Source of the DNA: a virus
Reading direction: 5' to 3' (one strand)
IMG/VR virus record: IMGVR_UViG_3300006920_000080
Coordinates: 1 to 43,461 of that record
Length of the DNA stretch: 43,461 bases
Part shown: positions 15,595 to 24,381 of the stretch, piece by piece
How positions within the stretch are numbered: the first letter of the stretch is position 1
How the letters are laid out: each line of letters opens with the position of its first letter
Program-made: the position numbers and the translations under genes
The notes under the pieces: generated by a model
Databases searched by the model: none
Told to the model about the DNA's origin: nothing
Seen by the model: the letters and a program-made list of their open reading frames with translations, nothing else

Positions 15595-16502
15595 CAAAAA
15601 ATCTCCTCTGATTCGTTGTTATCTAGCTCGTAAACTACCCAATTCGGAACACTAATTTCAGCGTCTTCATCTAGGTAATTCGGCCATTCATTTTTCTCTG
15701 AGCACTCTTTATAAATCAAAAGCGCCTCGTTAAACTTCATTTCGCCCATCAAGATCGAACCGGCATCGGCAGTATAAACCTTGCTGCCCCACGGCGCCTT
15801 TTCTTCGATTGCGTTGTACTTAAAAGAAAGATCGCAACCTGTCAGTAGTTTGTAAATGTGCGAGTAATACGCTGCCGAAATGTAGTAGCCATAGCTTCCG
15901 ATAGCTCGCGTAAAGGCTTCTTTGCGTGCGTCTTGGCACTTTTTAGCGTCTAGGCTGATATCAGTCATTCCGGTAATTCGGTCAAACTTGCACTTCATCA
16001 AAACGCCTGTAACTGGGCATTCAATGAAAGCACACAACTCGCTAAAGCCGTCTTGCATGTAGATTGCCATTGCTGTCTTATTGCGCTTTACGCTTCGGTA
16101 CATGCCGCGCAAGTTGTCAACTTCTGACTTGATAAAGACAAACTGTGATCCGTCGCCCGTAGAATTACCGTCCGTATCCTTGGTGCTTTTTTGCGCTACC
16201 AGTTGCTTATAGTCCTTCTGGCGACGATCTGGAATATCTTCTGCAAGCACGTATTGCTCTTTGAAGTATGCAGGCTCAAGCACCGCGGCATGGATTGCGC
16301 TTCCTATTTCCATTGCTCTAGTGCGCTCGAAACTGTCTGAGGCATAATGCGCTGGTGAGCGTAGAATGTTTTTAACGCCCGTTGAACTTAACCCTTCGTA
16401 TGCGTGATAGTCATCGTTTGACATTCCTACCACGAAACAACCAGCGCGCGCCTTTTCGATTGTTAGGTCTGCGTGGTTGATGATTTTTGATTGTGGGATC
16501 AT
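15594..16502 (-). CDS. RecE-like PD-(D/E)XK exonuclease
   Basis: 302 aa. Pattern of the YqaJ/RecE (exonuclease VIII, DUF3799) group: early LSSTGVKNILRSPAHY, then GSAIHAAVLEP, a metal-binding Asp in KCKFDRI and the nuclease core SLDAKKC (D-x-K), with a later Tyr-rich helix (YGYYISAAYYSHIY). It would degrade one strand from dsDNA ends to feed single-strand annealing during replication or recombination. SD AAGGGG; overlaps the upstream gene by ATGA. Confidence 0.85.
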   Translation of the reverse strand: MIPQSKIINHADLTIEKARAGCFVVGMSNDDYHAYEGLSSTGVKNILRSPAHYASDSFERTRAMEIGSAIHAAVLEPAYFKEQYVLAEDIPDRRQKDYKQLVAQKSTKDTDGNSTGDGSQFVFIKSEVDNLRGMYRSVKRNKTAMAIYMQDGFSELCAFIECPVTGVLMKCKFDRITGMTDISLDAKKCQDARKEAFTRAIGSYGYYISAAYYSHIYKLLTGCDLSFKYNAIEEKAPWGSKVYTADAGSILMGEMKFNEALLIYKECSEKNEWPNYLDEDAEISVPNWVVYELDNNESEEIF

Positions 16503-16759
16503 GATTCGCCCCTTGCTTTGGCTAGTGTTTTAATTGAATTTTCTAGTCTAGCCCTTGTGCTTGCACCAACTGTATTACTTAGTGATATATGATGCTTGTC
16601 ACGCAAATCATCTAGTAATGATGATAGGCAATAATATAGCTCGTTTCTTTGTTCAAGTAAGACCCTACCTAAAACCTTAACCTCACTAATATCATGCTCG
16701 TAAGTCAATACCATTTCCGCATTGAATAGATTCCCGTTCTTATCAGCTATTACAGTCAT
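16499..16759 (-). CDS. Hypothetical early protein ahead of the exonuclease
   Basis: 86 aa (MTVIADKNGNLFNAEMVL...). The start at 16759 has AAGGAGAAGG directly upstream; an ATG farther up at 16792 would overlap the promoter -10. Mixed beta then helix-rich; the C terminus looks basic. First gene of the exonuclease operon. No family recognised. Confidence 0.7.
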   Translation of the reverse strand: MTVIADKNGNLFNAEMVLTYEHDISEVKVLGRVLLEQRNELYYCLSSLLDDLRDKHHISLSNTVGASTRARLENSIKTLAKARGES

Positions 16760-16788
16760 TTCCTTCTCCTTATTAATTAAGATAACCA

Positions 16789-16817
16789 ACATTAATCTAT
16801 TAGTATTAGCTTTGCAA
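16789..16817 (-). promoter_or_regulatory. Early-class promoter for the exonuclease operon
   Basis: Minus strand: TTGCAA (16812-16817), 17-nt spacer, TAATGT (16789-16794), TAGATTAATGTT over the -10. The -35 box lies inside the last codons of the VRR-NUC gene. Confidence 0.8.
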
Positions 16818-17252
16818 GTAATAATTTACAGCAATTTTAAATTGATCGAATCCCCAACAAATGCAGGCAAACGCGCCTCGATCTGCATGGTAATTTAGAA
16901 ACAGTTTTTCGTTATCCGATGGCACACCGTGAAACTTTGCTTTCATTTCGATGACGGCGTACGGATAAGTTTTCGTCTGGTGCAATAGAATCAAATCAGA
17001 GACGCCAGACGAGCGCCCTGCTTCATTCATTCGTTTCTGGTAGCGCAATGCACCGCCTGTAATTTTACCCGCCTTAGTCGCGCCCTGAGTCTCGTTTGGC
17101 ACATAGAAAAGCGCCTGCTTTAGTTCTGGATGATGCGTGATAAAGTCTTGGTAAGCATCTATCTGTTCGCCCATTTCAGACTTAGGACTCTTGCGGCCTT
17201 TTGGCATTTCGCGATAAATGCGTACATCTTTATGCAGATTCTTGAAGGTCAT
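16806..17252 (-). CDS. VRR-NUC domain nuclease
   Basis: 148 aa from the ATG at 17252, which overlaps the helicase 3' end. Core of the VRR-NUC (PD-(D/E)XK) fold: GALRYQKRMNEAGRSSGVSDLILL gives the GxPD-like Asp, then YAVIEMKAKFH gives E-x-K. These act as structure-specific or Holliday-type nucleases. Coupling to the helicase (overlapping genes) suggests they work on the same DNA substrate. Confidence 0.85.
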   Translation of the reverse strand: MTFKNLHKDVRIYREMPKGRKSPKSEMGEQIDAYQDFITHHPELKQALFYVPNETQGATKAGKITGGALRYQKRMNEAGRSSGVSDLILLHQTKTYPYAVIEMKAKFHGVPSDNEKLFLNYHADRGAFACICWGFDQFKIAVNYYLQS

Positions 17253-19125
17253 CCTCACACTCCCTGCCGCTTCTAAATAATCTACGGCCAATAATGAATT
17301 TGTTTTTGTCGTTTTTACGCACCGTTATGTGTGTTGGCATGTTAAAGATGGCCGCATTCTTTACGATGTTAGGCGCACCCATGTTACGCAGCTTAAATTG
17401 CCAGTCTGAGCCAGTCGCATAAATCTTGACGAACGTATTAAACCAGATCTTTTTGCTTTGCTCGCTGCCGTCTAAATGGAAATAAAGTTGTGGCACGCCT
17501 AAATCTGGATCGTGTTCGACTAGATGAAACTTTACGATAACGCCTTTTTGATTTTTGGCAAGCTCAAGCGTCATTTTCTGTACTGATCGATATTCATCGT
17601 CGCGGTACGCTCGATTGATTAGCGCTTTGTTTGGATCTGCCAGCATCTTTTCACAGACTCGACACGTTTGTGCTGTCACGGCGTTCTGTGTGCGTCTAAT
17701 CACGCCTTGCACATGCTCTACGCATTGATCGTCGCGGCATTCGTTATACTGCCAGTAATGCAAGCATCTATCGCCTGCCGAGTCGTGACTAATACACCGT
17801 TGAGCGTATGCGCCGTTCTCAAACTCGCACAAAGGACAGCGTTTTGTTTCGCCTTCCTTCTTTGCTCTTTCAAGCTTAGCTTCTTGCACTTCCATATTGT
17901 CGTCAAGCAAATGGCCTAGACGCTCAACCACGCCTGCAAAGTCATCGATGATAGCGAACGGCTTGCGACTTCTGGCTAATAATGTCTTTCTCAATTCTGC
18001 CGTGGTGCCTTCTGCGTTGTATAAGCCTTTGTCTTCACCTTCTAAATATCCGCGCAATACTCGACCTATCGACTGCTCAAAGAAAGTGCGTGAAGCAACG
18101 GGGCGCATGAATACCAAGTATTCCCAGTTGAGAACCGACCAACCAGTGGTAGCAATGGCGACGTTTACAAAGTATTTGATGCGGCCAGTCTTAGAGCCTT
18201 CTAACGCGTCGGCACGCTCTTTATCTGTACTGCTATCGGTAACAATGGCAATCTCTTCTGATAGCGCCCCAGCCTCTTCTAATCCGTATTTTACTTGCTT
18301 AGTGTGTATCTTGGATCCACAGAATATAAGACAGCTACCTTTCATGGTTTGCGCTTTGTAATGCACCTCTTTGCAAATGCTTAGCGTCTTCTGATATTCA
18401 CCTTGCAGGATGACGTTCATTTCATCCTCTGAATACGTGCCGCCGCTACCCTCGTTTTCATTGATCGGCAGAGTGCTAAAATCAATGTCATTTTCTTTGT
18501 CATCGAAGTGGCCGAATTTATAATCAAGCACCCACCCCTGTTCGATTTGATGACTCAAGCTTATTGGCGTTTTTAGTTGCGCCTTGAAAAACCCTTGCTT
18601 CATCAAGTGTTCATTGTCACGGTAAGGCGTGCCAGTTAGTCCGACCACCTGTAATAGTGGATTAAGCGCCAAGAAGTGGTTATAAATCTTGCCAGCCGTC
18701 GATTCTGGATTGGTAAAATCAAACGTATGGACCTCATCGACGATAAGAAGCGCCACTTTCATTTCGTTAAACGGGTGCGAGTCTAAAGCGTTTGCAAGCG
18801 TCTTTCTCATGGCGAAAATAGGATTAAATCGATGGCCTTTTTGACCGAGTGAAGCCGCAAAGATAGAGTTTGTCATTCCGTATTCTGTAGCCTCGTCGCT
18901 GCTTTGTTGCGTCAACTCGCCTTGGTGGCTTAAGCAGATTACCTTGCCATGCTTTTTTTCATGCGGTATCAAGCCTTTCGCTAGATCCGCAATCATCAAG
19001 GTTTTACCAGATGAAACAGAAAGCTCCATTAAGAAAGCGCTACTTTCTTTTTTTATGAACGCCCCCCGCATGTGCGCCCGTGCCTCGTCGTTTGATTCTC
19101 GTTGGTAGTCTCGTAGGGTTTTCAT
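17230..19125 (-). CDS. DEAD-like superfamily 2 DNA helicase with Cys-rich zinc region
   Basis: 631 aa. Walker A SVSSGKT (36-42), DEVH box (130-133), LTGTP motif III (163-167) and a C-terminal QSIGRVLRG arginine-finger motif place it in the restriction-type SF2 (ResIII-like) helicases. Around residue 435 begins a Cys-rich part (CPLCEFENGAYAQRC, then paired Cys and CRVCEKM) that should bind zinc. It is likely the replicative or recombination helicase of the minus-strand early operon. Overlaps ASCH upstream and VRR-NUC downstream. Confidence 0.88.
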   Translation of the reverse strand: MKTLRDYQRESNDEARAHMRGAFIKKESSAFLMELSVSSGKTLMIADLAKGLIPHEKKHGKVICLSHQGELTQQSSDEATEYGMTNSIFAASLGQKGHRFNPIFAMRKTLANALDSHPFNEMKVALLIVDEVHTFDFTNPESTAGKIYNHFLALNPLLQVVGLTGTPYRDNEHLMKQGFFKAQLKTPISLSHQIEQGWVLDYKFGHFDDKENDIDFSTLPINENEGSGGTYSEDEMNVILQGEYQKTLSICKEVHYKAQTMKGSCLIFCGSKIHTKQVKYGLEEAGALSEEIAIVTDSSTDKERADALEGSKTGRIKYFVNVAIATTGWSVLNWEYLVFMRPVASRTFFEQSIGRVLRGYLEGEDKGLYNAEGTTAELRKTLLARSRKPFAIIDDFAGVVERLGHLLDDNMEVQEAKLERAKKEGETKRCPLCEFENGAYAQRCISHDSAGDRCLHYWQYNECRDDQCVEHVQGVIRRTQNAVTAQTCRVCEKMLADPNKALINRAYRDDEYRSVQKMTLELAKNQKGVIVKFHLVEHDPDLGVPQLYFHLDGSEQSKKIWFNTFVKIYATGSDWQFKLRNMGAPNIVKNAAIFNMPTHITVRKNDKNKFIIGRRLFRSGRECEDDLQESA

Positions 19126-19403
19126 CGGTTCACCTCAATAATTTTTCCCAGTCTTAAAATGTATACTGGTTCGTCTGGTGGTGCACCCCATTCAATAATC
19201 CCTAGAGATCTAGTTACGCTCTTTAGTTCGATAATCATTGTAGGTGCTGTTTTTGAGTATCCGTTCCTAAAGTGAATAACGTCGTATTGTTTATTTAGAC
19301 GATTAATCCAGTACGGTTTAATTTCTCGGTACTCTTCTTTCTTTTCGCCGCTGGCTATCATGTCGAACCACTGCTTTTTTAGTGTCATATGTAATACTTT
19401 CAT
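19122..19403 (-). CDS. ASCH domain protein
   Basis: 93 aa. It begins VLHMTLKKQWFDMIASGEKKEEYREIKPYW, with the K-x-E-Y/R-x-x-K pattern of small phage ASCH proteins. ASCH folds are related to PUA and bind RNA or nucleotides; some act as small nucleases or hydrolases. It overlaps the helicase by four bases and the gene before it by four. Confidence 0.8.
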   Translation of the reverse strand: MKVLHMTLKKQWFDMIASGEKKEEYREIKPYWINRLNKQYDVIHFRNGYSKTAPTMIIELKSVTRSLGIIEWGAPPDEPVYILRLGKIIEVNR

Positions 19404-19798
19404 GCTCTCGCCTCAATCTTAACGCCCTTGTAAATGCCGCTGTATTGGCCGTCTTTTACTTGCTGGTTTTTGATCAGTCCGTTTCCGTAGAGTTCGAGGA
19501 AGTCGGATTCTGTCACTTTTAGGCTGTTAATTGTTCCGCCTCTATTTTTCGAGTCACTAATAATGTCATCGACTATGAATTCTAAGGTGCTCTTTTTTTT
19601 AGCTCTCTTGCTTTCGACTAGCTCCCCTAAGGTGTAGGCCTTTACTCTTGCTGATAGTAGCGGGTTAAAATTCCTGCTCCATAAATATTGATCAAATGAC
19701 ATTACGTCACCATCTGGGTATTCTAGTCCGACAACTAAAACACTTGTAACTCCTGATACTGAACGAACACCATCCCACAAATACCATTTTTCTAACAT
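19400..19798 (-). CDS. Hypothetical early protein, first in helicase operon
   Basis: 132 aa. Start chosen at the second ATG (19798), seven bases after AAGGAG; the ATG at 19804 touches the SD. The C-terminal third (SKNRGGTINSLKVTESDFLELYGNGLI) looks like a small winged-helix or KH-like unit. No family recognised. Confidence 0.65.
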   Translation of the reverse strand: MLEKWYLWDGVRSVSGVTSVLVVGLEYPDGDVMSFDQYLWSRNFNPLLSARVKAYTLGELVESKRAKKKSTLEFIVDDIISDSKNRGGTINSLKVTESDFLELYGNGLIKNQQVKDGQYSGIYKGVKIEARA

Positions 19799-19817
19799 TT
19801 TCATTCTCCTTCAAATA

Positions 19818-19870
19818 TTGCTTGCCTGTTCGATAAGATTAATACTATTATATGAAAACCAACTAAGCAA
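19818..19870. promoter_or_regulatory. Face-to-face early promoters sharing one ATTAAT core
   Basis: Plus: TTGCTT (19818-19823), 16-nt spacer, TAATAC (19840-19845), or TTGCCT (19822) with an 18-nt spacer and TATTAT (19846-19851). Minus: TTGCTT (19865-19870), 17-nt spacer, TAGTAT (19842-19847). The -10 regions overlap at AGATTAATACT, so one bound protein could control both the helicase and primase operons. Confidence 0.65.
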
Positions 19871-19882
19871 GGAGAAAATTAA

Positions 19883-20125
19883 ATGAATTGCATAGAGTGT
19901 AAAAGACAGGTGAATTTCATGTGGCACACCGGAAAAGGGTTTGTTTGCGGGTCGTGCTTAATACCAACTATACAAGGGGAAACCGATCTTGAAGGCTTTC
20001 AAATGATACGCGAGGCTTATCAAGATCAGTTTAGCGTCGGCATATCCGCATCACAGCCGATCAGCACCTTTCGACCAGTATTGGAGGCTATGGAAAAATT
20101 TATCAATCAGTCAAGGAGTATTTGA
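19883..20125 (+). CDS. Small zinc-binding protein
   Basis: 80 aa. Two CxxC pairs (CIEC at 3-6, CGSC at 22-25) form a treble-clef or zinc-ribbon-like knuckle; the rest is helical. First gene of the primase operon, after AAGGAG. Likely nucleic-acid binding or an adaptor. Confidence 0.7.
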   Translation: MNCIECKRQVNFMWHTGKGFVCGSCLIPTIQGETDLEGFQMIREAYQDQFSVGISASQPISTFRPVLEAMEKFINQSRSI

Positions 20126-20126
20126 A

Positions 20127-20555
20127 ATGATATTTAAAGAAAGCGTTATAGAAAAAATTAAAATGAAAGTTAAAGGCTTTGCTGTAACTGAGTTTCCTAA
20201 AAAGTTAGAGGTATCAGTCGTACATGATACGCCCCCGTTTATGAATAATCGATGCCAGTTTAACGCGGTAAACATGGTTAGAGCAAAAAAAGCTGTAGCC
20301 GTTGTTGAGTGTGTTTTAATTGATAGCGATGGATGCACCGCGCACTACATAAACATGCTTGAAGATGGGTCTTACGTAGATTATACGCTTGGCTGGTCAT
20401 GGTCTGGCGGTGATTATAGATTCTCTAGATTCGTTCATGAGAATGAATACGGCACAATAAATGCCTCGCTTGGTAATCTAAAGAGCAGGCTAACAAAGGG
20501 ATTTATTGGAAATAAAGCAAAGCTGTTTAATATCAATAAATGGGATCTGTGCTAA
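20127..20555 (+). CDS. Hypothetical early protein
   Basis: 142 aa, basic, starting MIFKESVIEKIKMKVKGFAV. Contains a conserved-looking YTLGWSWSGGDYRFSRF core. It lies between the zinc protein and the primase and shares TAATG with the primase start, so it is co-translated with replication genes. Function unknown. Confidence 0.7.
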   Translation: MIFKESVIEKIKMKVKGFAVTEFPKKLEVSVVHDTPPFMNNRCQFNAVNMVRAKKAVAVVECVLIDSDGCTAHYINMLEDGSYVDYTLGWSWSGGDYRFSRFVHENEYGTINASLGNLKSRLTKGFIGNKAKLFNINKWDLC

Positions 20556-21370
20556 TGCTTGCTACAAACGAGATAACCACAGAGCAACTTCTTGATAGTG
20601 TCGATATAGTCGAGATTGTTAGGGAGCATGTAGAGATCAAGAAAAGCGGCAAAAACTGGCATGGCTTATGCCCGATACACAGCGAGAAATCACCTAGTTT
20701 TACAGTGCAAGAAAGCAAGCAGTTCTTTTATTGCTTTGGCTGTGGTGCCAGTGGGTCGGCTGTTGACTTCCTTATGCAAGTCTATCGCATAGAAATGCGC
20801 GAGGCTTTCGATATGCTTAGGGAACGCATCGGCTATTCACCAAGCCAGCAACGAGAAGCGGCACCGGTACGCTTAACCGACAAAGGAGAGTCGGCGAAAA
20901 TGGTGCGTGATAATGCCGAAATAGAAAAGCCGTATTTTTTTAATGAATATGGAATCGTAGCGCCCATTCACTACGTTTATAGTGGTCAGGCAGTCGTTAC
21001 ATTGTCGGCACATGGCAAGCCTACTGATTTCATTAAGGAAAAAGACTTTCGTAGCGGGAAATTGACAGACGAAGGTATATGTATTCTAGGCCAACATTCA
21101 CAGAAATTATGTATTGTTACTGACTACATTGATGCTACCTATTTGCGTCAAAAGCTAGATGCGTCAATAATGATCGTCTTTTGCGGTCATCCTGCGCGCC
21201 TAGTATGGGCGGTAGATTACTGCAAAAAACAGTACGGAAATGATATTGCAGTCGCGGTTCCGAACATTTGGGATCACGTAAAATTTACAGAGTGTTTAGA
21301 TGTGCCGGTAATGATTCCGCCAATGGAAGGTTACTGGTGCGAAAAATCAATGAGGCAGGAGGTTTTATGA
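20555..21370 (+). CDS. CHC2 zinc-finger primase-like protein
   Basis: 271 aa. Start at 20555 in TAATG; an ATG 15 bases earlier is less likely. Zinc finger C39-P-I-H42 ... C60-F-G-C63 as in DnaG primases, with the following GSAVDFLMQ helix. The C-terminal half aligns in layout with a TOPRIM domain but the key Glu and DxD are replaced (IVTDYIDA; VPNIWD), so catalysis may be lost or moved. With the DUF3987 helicase it probably forms the phage primase-helicase system. Confidence 0.8.
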   Translation: MLATNEITTEQLLDSVDIVEIVREHVEIKKSGKNWHGLCPIHSEKSPSFTVQESKQFFYCFGCGASGSAVDFLMQVYRIEMREAFDMLRERIGYSPSQQREAAPVRLTDKGESAKMVRDNAEIEKPYFFNEYGIVAPIHYVYSGQAVVTLSAHGKPTDFIKEKDFRSGKLTDEGICILGQHSQKLCIVTDYIDATYLRQKLDASIMIVFCGHPARLVWAVDYCKKQYGNDIAVAVPNIWDHVKFTECLDVPVMIPPMEGYWCEKSMRQEVL

Positions 21371-21825
21371 AAAGTATAAAATATAGGCAGTATCTTAAAG
21401 AGTCTCTTCATTATAACGGTGTTTGTTTTCACTACTGGGGATATATTGACGGCGCGTTTATTAGTCCTGTTGGGAGAAATGAATGCGTTGTTGAAAGCGA
21501 GCAATTCACCGGCCTAAAAGATTCAGAAGGCGTTGATATTTACGAGGGCGATATTGTTTCTAAATACGGTAAAGACACATCATCTAAGGAGTATCAAGAG
21601 TGGTGCGATAATACTATTTATACAGAAGATGGTTTTGATGAAAAGCTAGAAGCTGCTATCCCGATAGTTAAGGAAAATACAGATATTGTTACGATGGAAA
21701 GATTTCCTTGCTACTGGCTTAAAAATGAAACCTTTGGTTATGAAGGTGATGATCTTCAATGGCATGGAGAATACTCTGTAATAGGCAACATCCACCAAAA
21801 CCCAGAACTATTAACTAAGGACTAA
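21367..21825 (+). CDS. YopX family protein
   Basis: 152 aa from the ATGA overlap at 21367 (SD GGAGG). It has the YopX core QFTGLKDSEGVDIYEGDIV and the C-terminal VIGNIHQNPELL. YopX proteins are common small phage proteins of unknown activity, likely oligomeric. Co-translated with primase. Confidence 0.85.
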   Translation: MKSIKYRQYLKESLHYNGVCFHYWGYIDGAFISPVGRNECVVESEQFTGLKDSEGVDIYEGDIVSKYGKDTSSKEYQEWCDNTIYTEDGFDEKLEAAIPIVKENTDIVTMERFPCYWLKNETFGYEGDDLQWHGEYSVIGNIHQNPELLTKD

Positions 21826-21826
21826 C

Positions 21827-23467
21827 ATGCCAGACTACACACAAGAACAAATCGCGCAACTATTACAAGAAGAAATGGCCTTAAACGGGAATGATATTTT
21901 CAGAGGCGCGGCGGTTTTGGCGTCGAAAATATTAGTGCCGATTCAGCAGATTCTAGCGCCACATAAAAACAATATGGATTTAGGCCGTTCAGCGGTTGAG
22001 CATTTGCCGCCTAACCATTGGCCACAAATTCGACACGACTTAATAGGAGAGGAGCAAGCATACACAGCAATCAAGATTCACCAGCCAAAATTAATGATCG
22101 GTAAGATGTCTGAGGCGATTTCTAAGACGATTCAGTTTCCAGTTAATACAATCTTTGCTCATGCGCTCGGTTGCGTCGCTAGTGCCGCTGTGTGGAATTT
22201 CACGTACAAGATTGACTCAAGCTTTCGTCAAGAGTCAGGCAGCCCGATAAACATCTTTGTTTGCAGTAGCCAGCCGCCAAGCACTGGTAAATCAGGGGTG
22301 CACAAATATCTTTCGCAACAGTCTGCGCTATCATTTAAGAAAACAAACACCAGCCGAGCGATGAAACAGGCATCGACGATGAAGGAGATCGAGGAGTTAG
22401 AAGCAAGAAGCAAGAAAGATAACGCCCTTAGCGAACAGAACGAAATGAAGCTTTACGAGCTAAAACTTGAGCTGCCAAGCTTGGGGCAAATTAGCCCGAT
22501 GATTTCCGATGCAACACCGGAGGCATTAGAGAAAGCAGCCATCGATCACGGCGGAATCGTTAACGTATTGTCAGCTGAGGCTGAATCAATCACTGTGCCT
22601 ATTGGTGGGTTATACAGCGACAAAGGCTCTAACATGGGGCTTATATTGTCTCTATGGGATAACGAAATGGTGTGTGTAAAACGCTCTAGTCGTGTTGGCT
22701 TTAACGGCTTGGTGAAAGGCTGTTTCGCGGTACTTGCTCAAGACCCTGCTATCGATGCGATCTTGCAAGCTGGCCTACTTGGTCGAGGCATTGCAGAGCG
22801 TTTTTTGCTGGTAAAAGAACCTGACATGCTTGGCTATCGTGACCCAAAGCAGAAAATACCGATGGATCAAGCTATTCAATCCGAATACGACGGCATGATA
22901 GATAACGTCATCAATGCAGACGAAACGGAGCTCGTTATCAACCATGAATGTTATGAAAGCATTCTCGATAAGATGTGCGAATACGAGTCTGAAATGAAAG
23001 CGGACGGCCTGTTTGGTAATAACATGTTGCGCGGATTCGTCGGAAAGGCAGACAAGCAGATTTGCAAGTTGGCCTGCATTCTTCATATCTCGGAAGAATG
23101 GAAGCTACACGGCAAACGTAAAAAAACAGTGTCAGCCAAGCATGTAGGCATTGCAATCGAAATCTTTGATCAGTTTAAGAAAGGCATTCTTGATATTACC
23201 GAGAACAAAGGAATCGCCGGCGATGCTGCATTGATCAAGGCGACTTATGACGCTTTGCATTATGCCAAGTACGAAAACAAGCATAAGAGCTCGAAAATAG
23301 AGCTTCGAAAATTCACGACGCTTTCACCTGTTTGCAAGGCAAGTAGCGTGTTTAAGACGACGCCAAATATTACGGACAACCTAAGAGAAAACATCATACC
23401 GGCATTGGTTGCGCTTGGTGTGTGCGCGTTTGACGGAAAGACGATCTACATAAACCCCAACTTTTAA
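21827..23467 (+). CDS. DUF3987 (YfjI-like) ATPase / helicase
   Basis: 546 aa. Walker A QPPSTGKSGVHK (residues 149-160) and the overall order of the DUF3987 family, found in phage primase-helicase and mobile-element replication proteins. It should work with the CHC2 primase to unwind the origin or fork. A hydrophobic segment before the Walker loop (VNTIFAHALGCVASAAVW) is buried in the fold, not a membrane anchor. Confidence 0.8.
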   Translation: MPDYTQEQIAQLLQEEMALNGNDIFRGAAVLASKILVPIQQILAPHKNNMDLGRSAVEHLPPNHWPQIRHDLIGEEQAYTAIKIHQPKLMIGKMSEAISKTIQFPVNTIFAHALGCVASAAVWNFTYKIDSSFRQESGSPINIFVCSSQPPSTGKSGVHKYLSQQSALSFKKTNTSRAMKQASTMKEIEELEARSKKDNALSEQNEMKLYELKLELPSLGQISPMISDATPEALEKAAIDHGGIVNVLSAEAESITVPIGGLYSDKGSNMGLILSLWDNEMVCVKRSSRVGFNGLVKGCFAVLAQDPAIDAILQAGLLGRGIAERFLLVKEPDMLGYRDPKQKIPMDQAIQSEYDGMIDNVINADETELVINHECYESILDKMCEYESEMKADGLFGNNMLRGFVGKADKQICKLACILHISEEWKLHGKRKKTVSAKHVGIAIEIFDQFKKGILDITENKGIAGDAALIKATYDALHYAKYENKHKSSKIELRKFTTLSPVCKASSVFKTTPNITDNLRENIIPALVALGVCAFDGKTIYINPNF

Positions 23468-23484
23468 ATTAATTAAAATAGTTG

Positions 23485-23513
23485 TTGCAATGGGTGAGTG
23501 ATTAAATTAATCT
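23485..23513 (+). promoter_or_regulatory. Early-class promoter for the small-gene cluster
   Basis: TTGCAA (23485-23490), 17-nt spacer, TAATCT (23508-23513) with ATTAATC overlapping the -10. The SD GAGGAGAAAG follows before the 23543 start. Confidence 0.8.
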
Positions 23514-23542
23514 TAATGCATCAACTAATGAGGAGAAAGGAA

Positions 23543-23767
23543 ATGGCCGATAAGTACGAGGAATTAAAAAAAATACACGCTCGAGCAATGGATTCACATG
23601 TTCATATTGACAGCGAGGAATTCAAGGCGCTATCAGCTATGGTTATGATTAATGATCAGACGGATGTGGATTACGACATAGAAAAAATTCACAGCGTGCT
23701 AGACCAGATAGCGATCAAGTGCTTAGGGTTTAGCGGATGGATAGAAGCTTATCACAATATAGATTAA
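23543..23767 (+). CDS. Hypothetical early protein
   Basis: 74 aa (MADKYEELKKIHARAMDSH...). The start at 23543 has the GAGGAGAAAGG SD; an ATG upstream at 23498 would lie inside the promoter. Acidic and helical. First of a chain of small genes. Confidence 0.7.
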   Translation: MADKYEELKKIHARAMDSHVHIDSEEFKALSAMVMINDQTDVDYDIEKIHSVLDQIAIKCLGFSGWIEAYHNID

Positions 23768-23787
23768 CGAATATTAGGAGAAAGGAA

Positions 23788-23973
23788 ATGCAAATTCTTG
23801 ATAGATGGACTCCAGCCTCAGAAGAGGAGTGTTTTGCAAAGTGGGAGGATAGAGAGGTATGGAATATCATTCATTACATTGGATTTATCGATCAAGGGCA
23901 CTGGTTTAGATTTGCAGAAAAAGATCTGGTTGTTGGCGGTAATCACATAGAATTTAAAAGGATTGAAAAATAA
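23788..23973 (+). CDS. Hypothetical early protein
   Basis: 61 aa (MQILDRWTPASEEECFAKW...), start set by AGGAGAAAGG at 23776-23785. Rich in Trp and acidic residues. Its stop overlaps the next ATG (TAATG). Function unknown. Confidence 0.65.
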   Translation: MQILDRWTPASEEECFAKWEDREVWNIIHYIGFIDQGHWFRFAEKDLVVGGNHIEFKRIEK

Positions 23974-24188
23974 TGATCTTCCCCTACACTCACAACAACC
24001 TTGGCGACCTAGAGGTAATGGTCACTGACTACGACAAAGAAAACGACATCATGGATTTTATGGTGACGGACGAATCAGGCGAGGAGGTGGATTATAAAGC
24101 CTTCGAGCAGGATTTGATTAAAACAGCTAAAGCGCTGCGGGATGATTCCGAGGCGCAACAGAAATTTGAGGATTTGAAGCATGCTTAG
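23973..24188 (+). CDS. Hypothetical acidic early protein
   Basis: 71 aa, strongly acidic (DYDKENDIMDFMVTDESGEEVD), helical C terminus. Starts at TAATG with its upstream neighbour and overlaps the next gene by eight bases. Function unknown. Confidence 0.65.
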   Translation: MIFPYTHNNLGDLEVMVTDYDKENDIMDFMVTDESGEEVDYKAFEQDLIKTAKALRDDSEAQQKFEDLKHA

Positions 24189-24381
24189 ATCAGATGCTAT
24201 TAAGATGATGCAATACGCGATTGATAGAGCCAATCAAAAAAATGAAACTCTTTTGACAAATGAGTTTATTGCTTGGTGCGATCATATTGACTGTCTTCAA
24301 GAGTCTTTAAACAATGTTCATGGAATAGATATAAACGTACAAATTATTAACAACGAATATCAAATTGGAGAAACAAAATGA
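24181..24381 (+). CDS. Hypothetical early protein ending in GETK
   Basis: 66 aa. The last codons (GETK stop) are written by GGAGAAACAAAATGA, which at the same time gives the SD and ATGA start of the next gene. Function unknown. Confidence 0.65.
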   Translation: MLRSDAIKMMQYAIDRANQKNETLLTNEFIAWCDHIDCLQESLNNVHGIDINVQIINNEYQIGETK

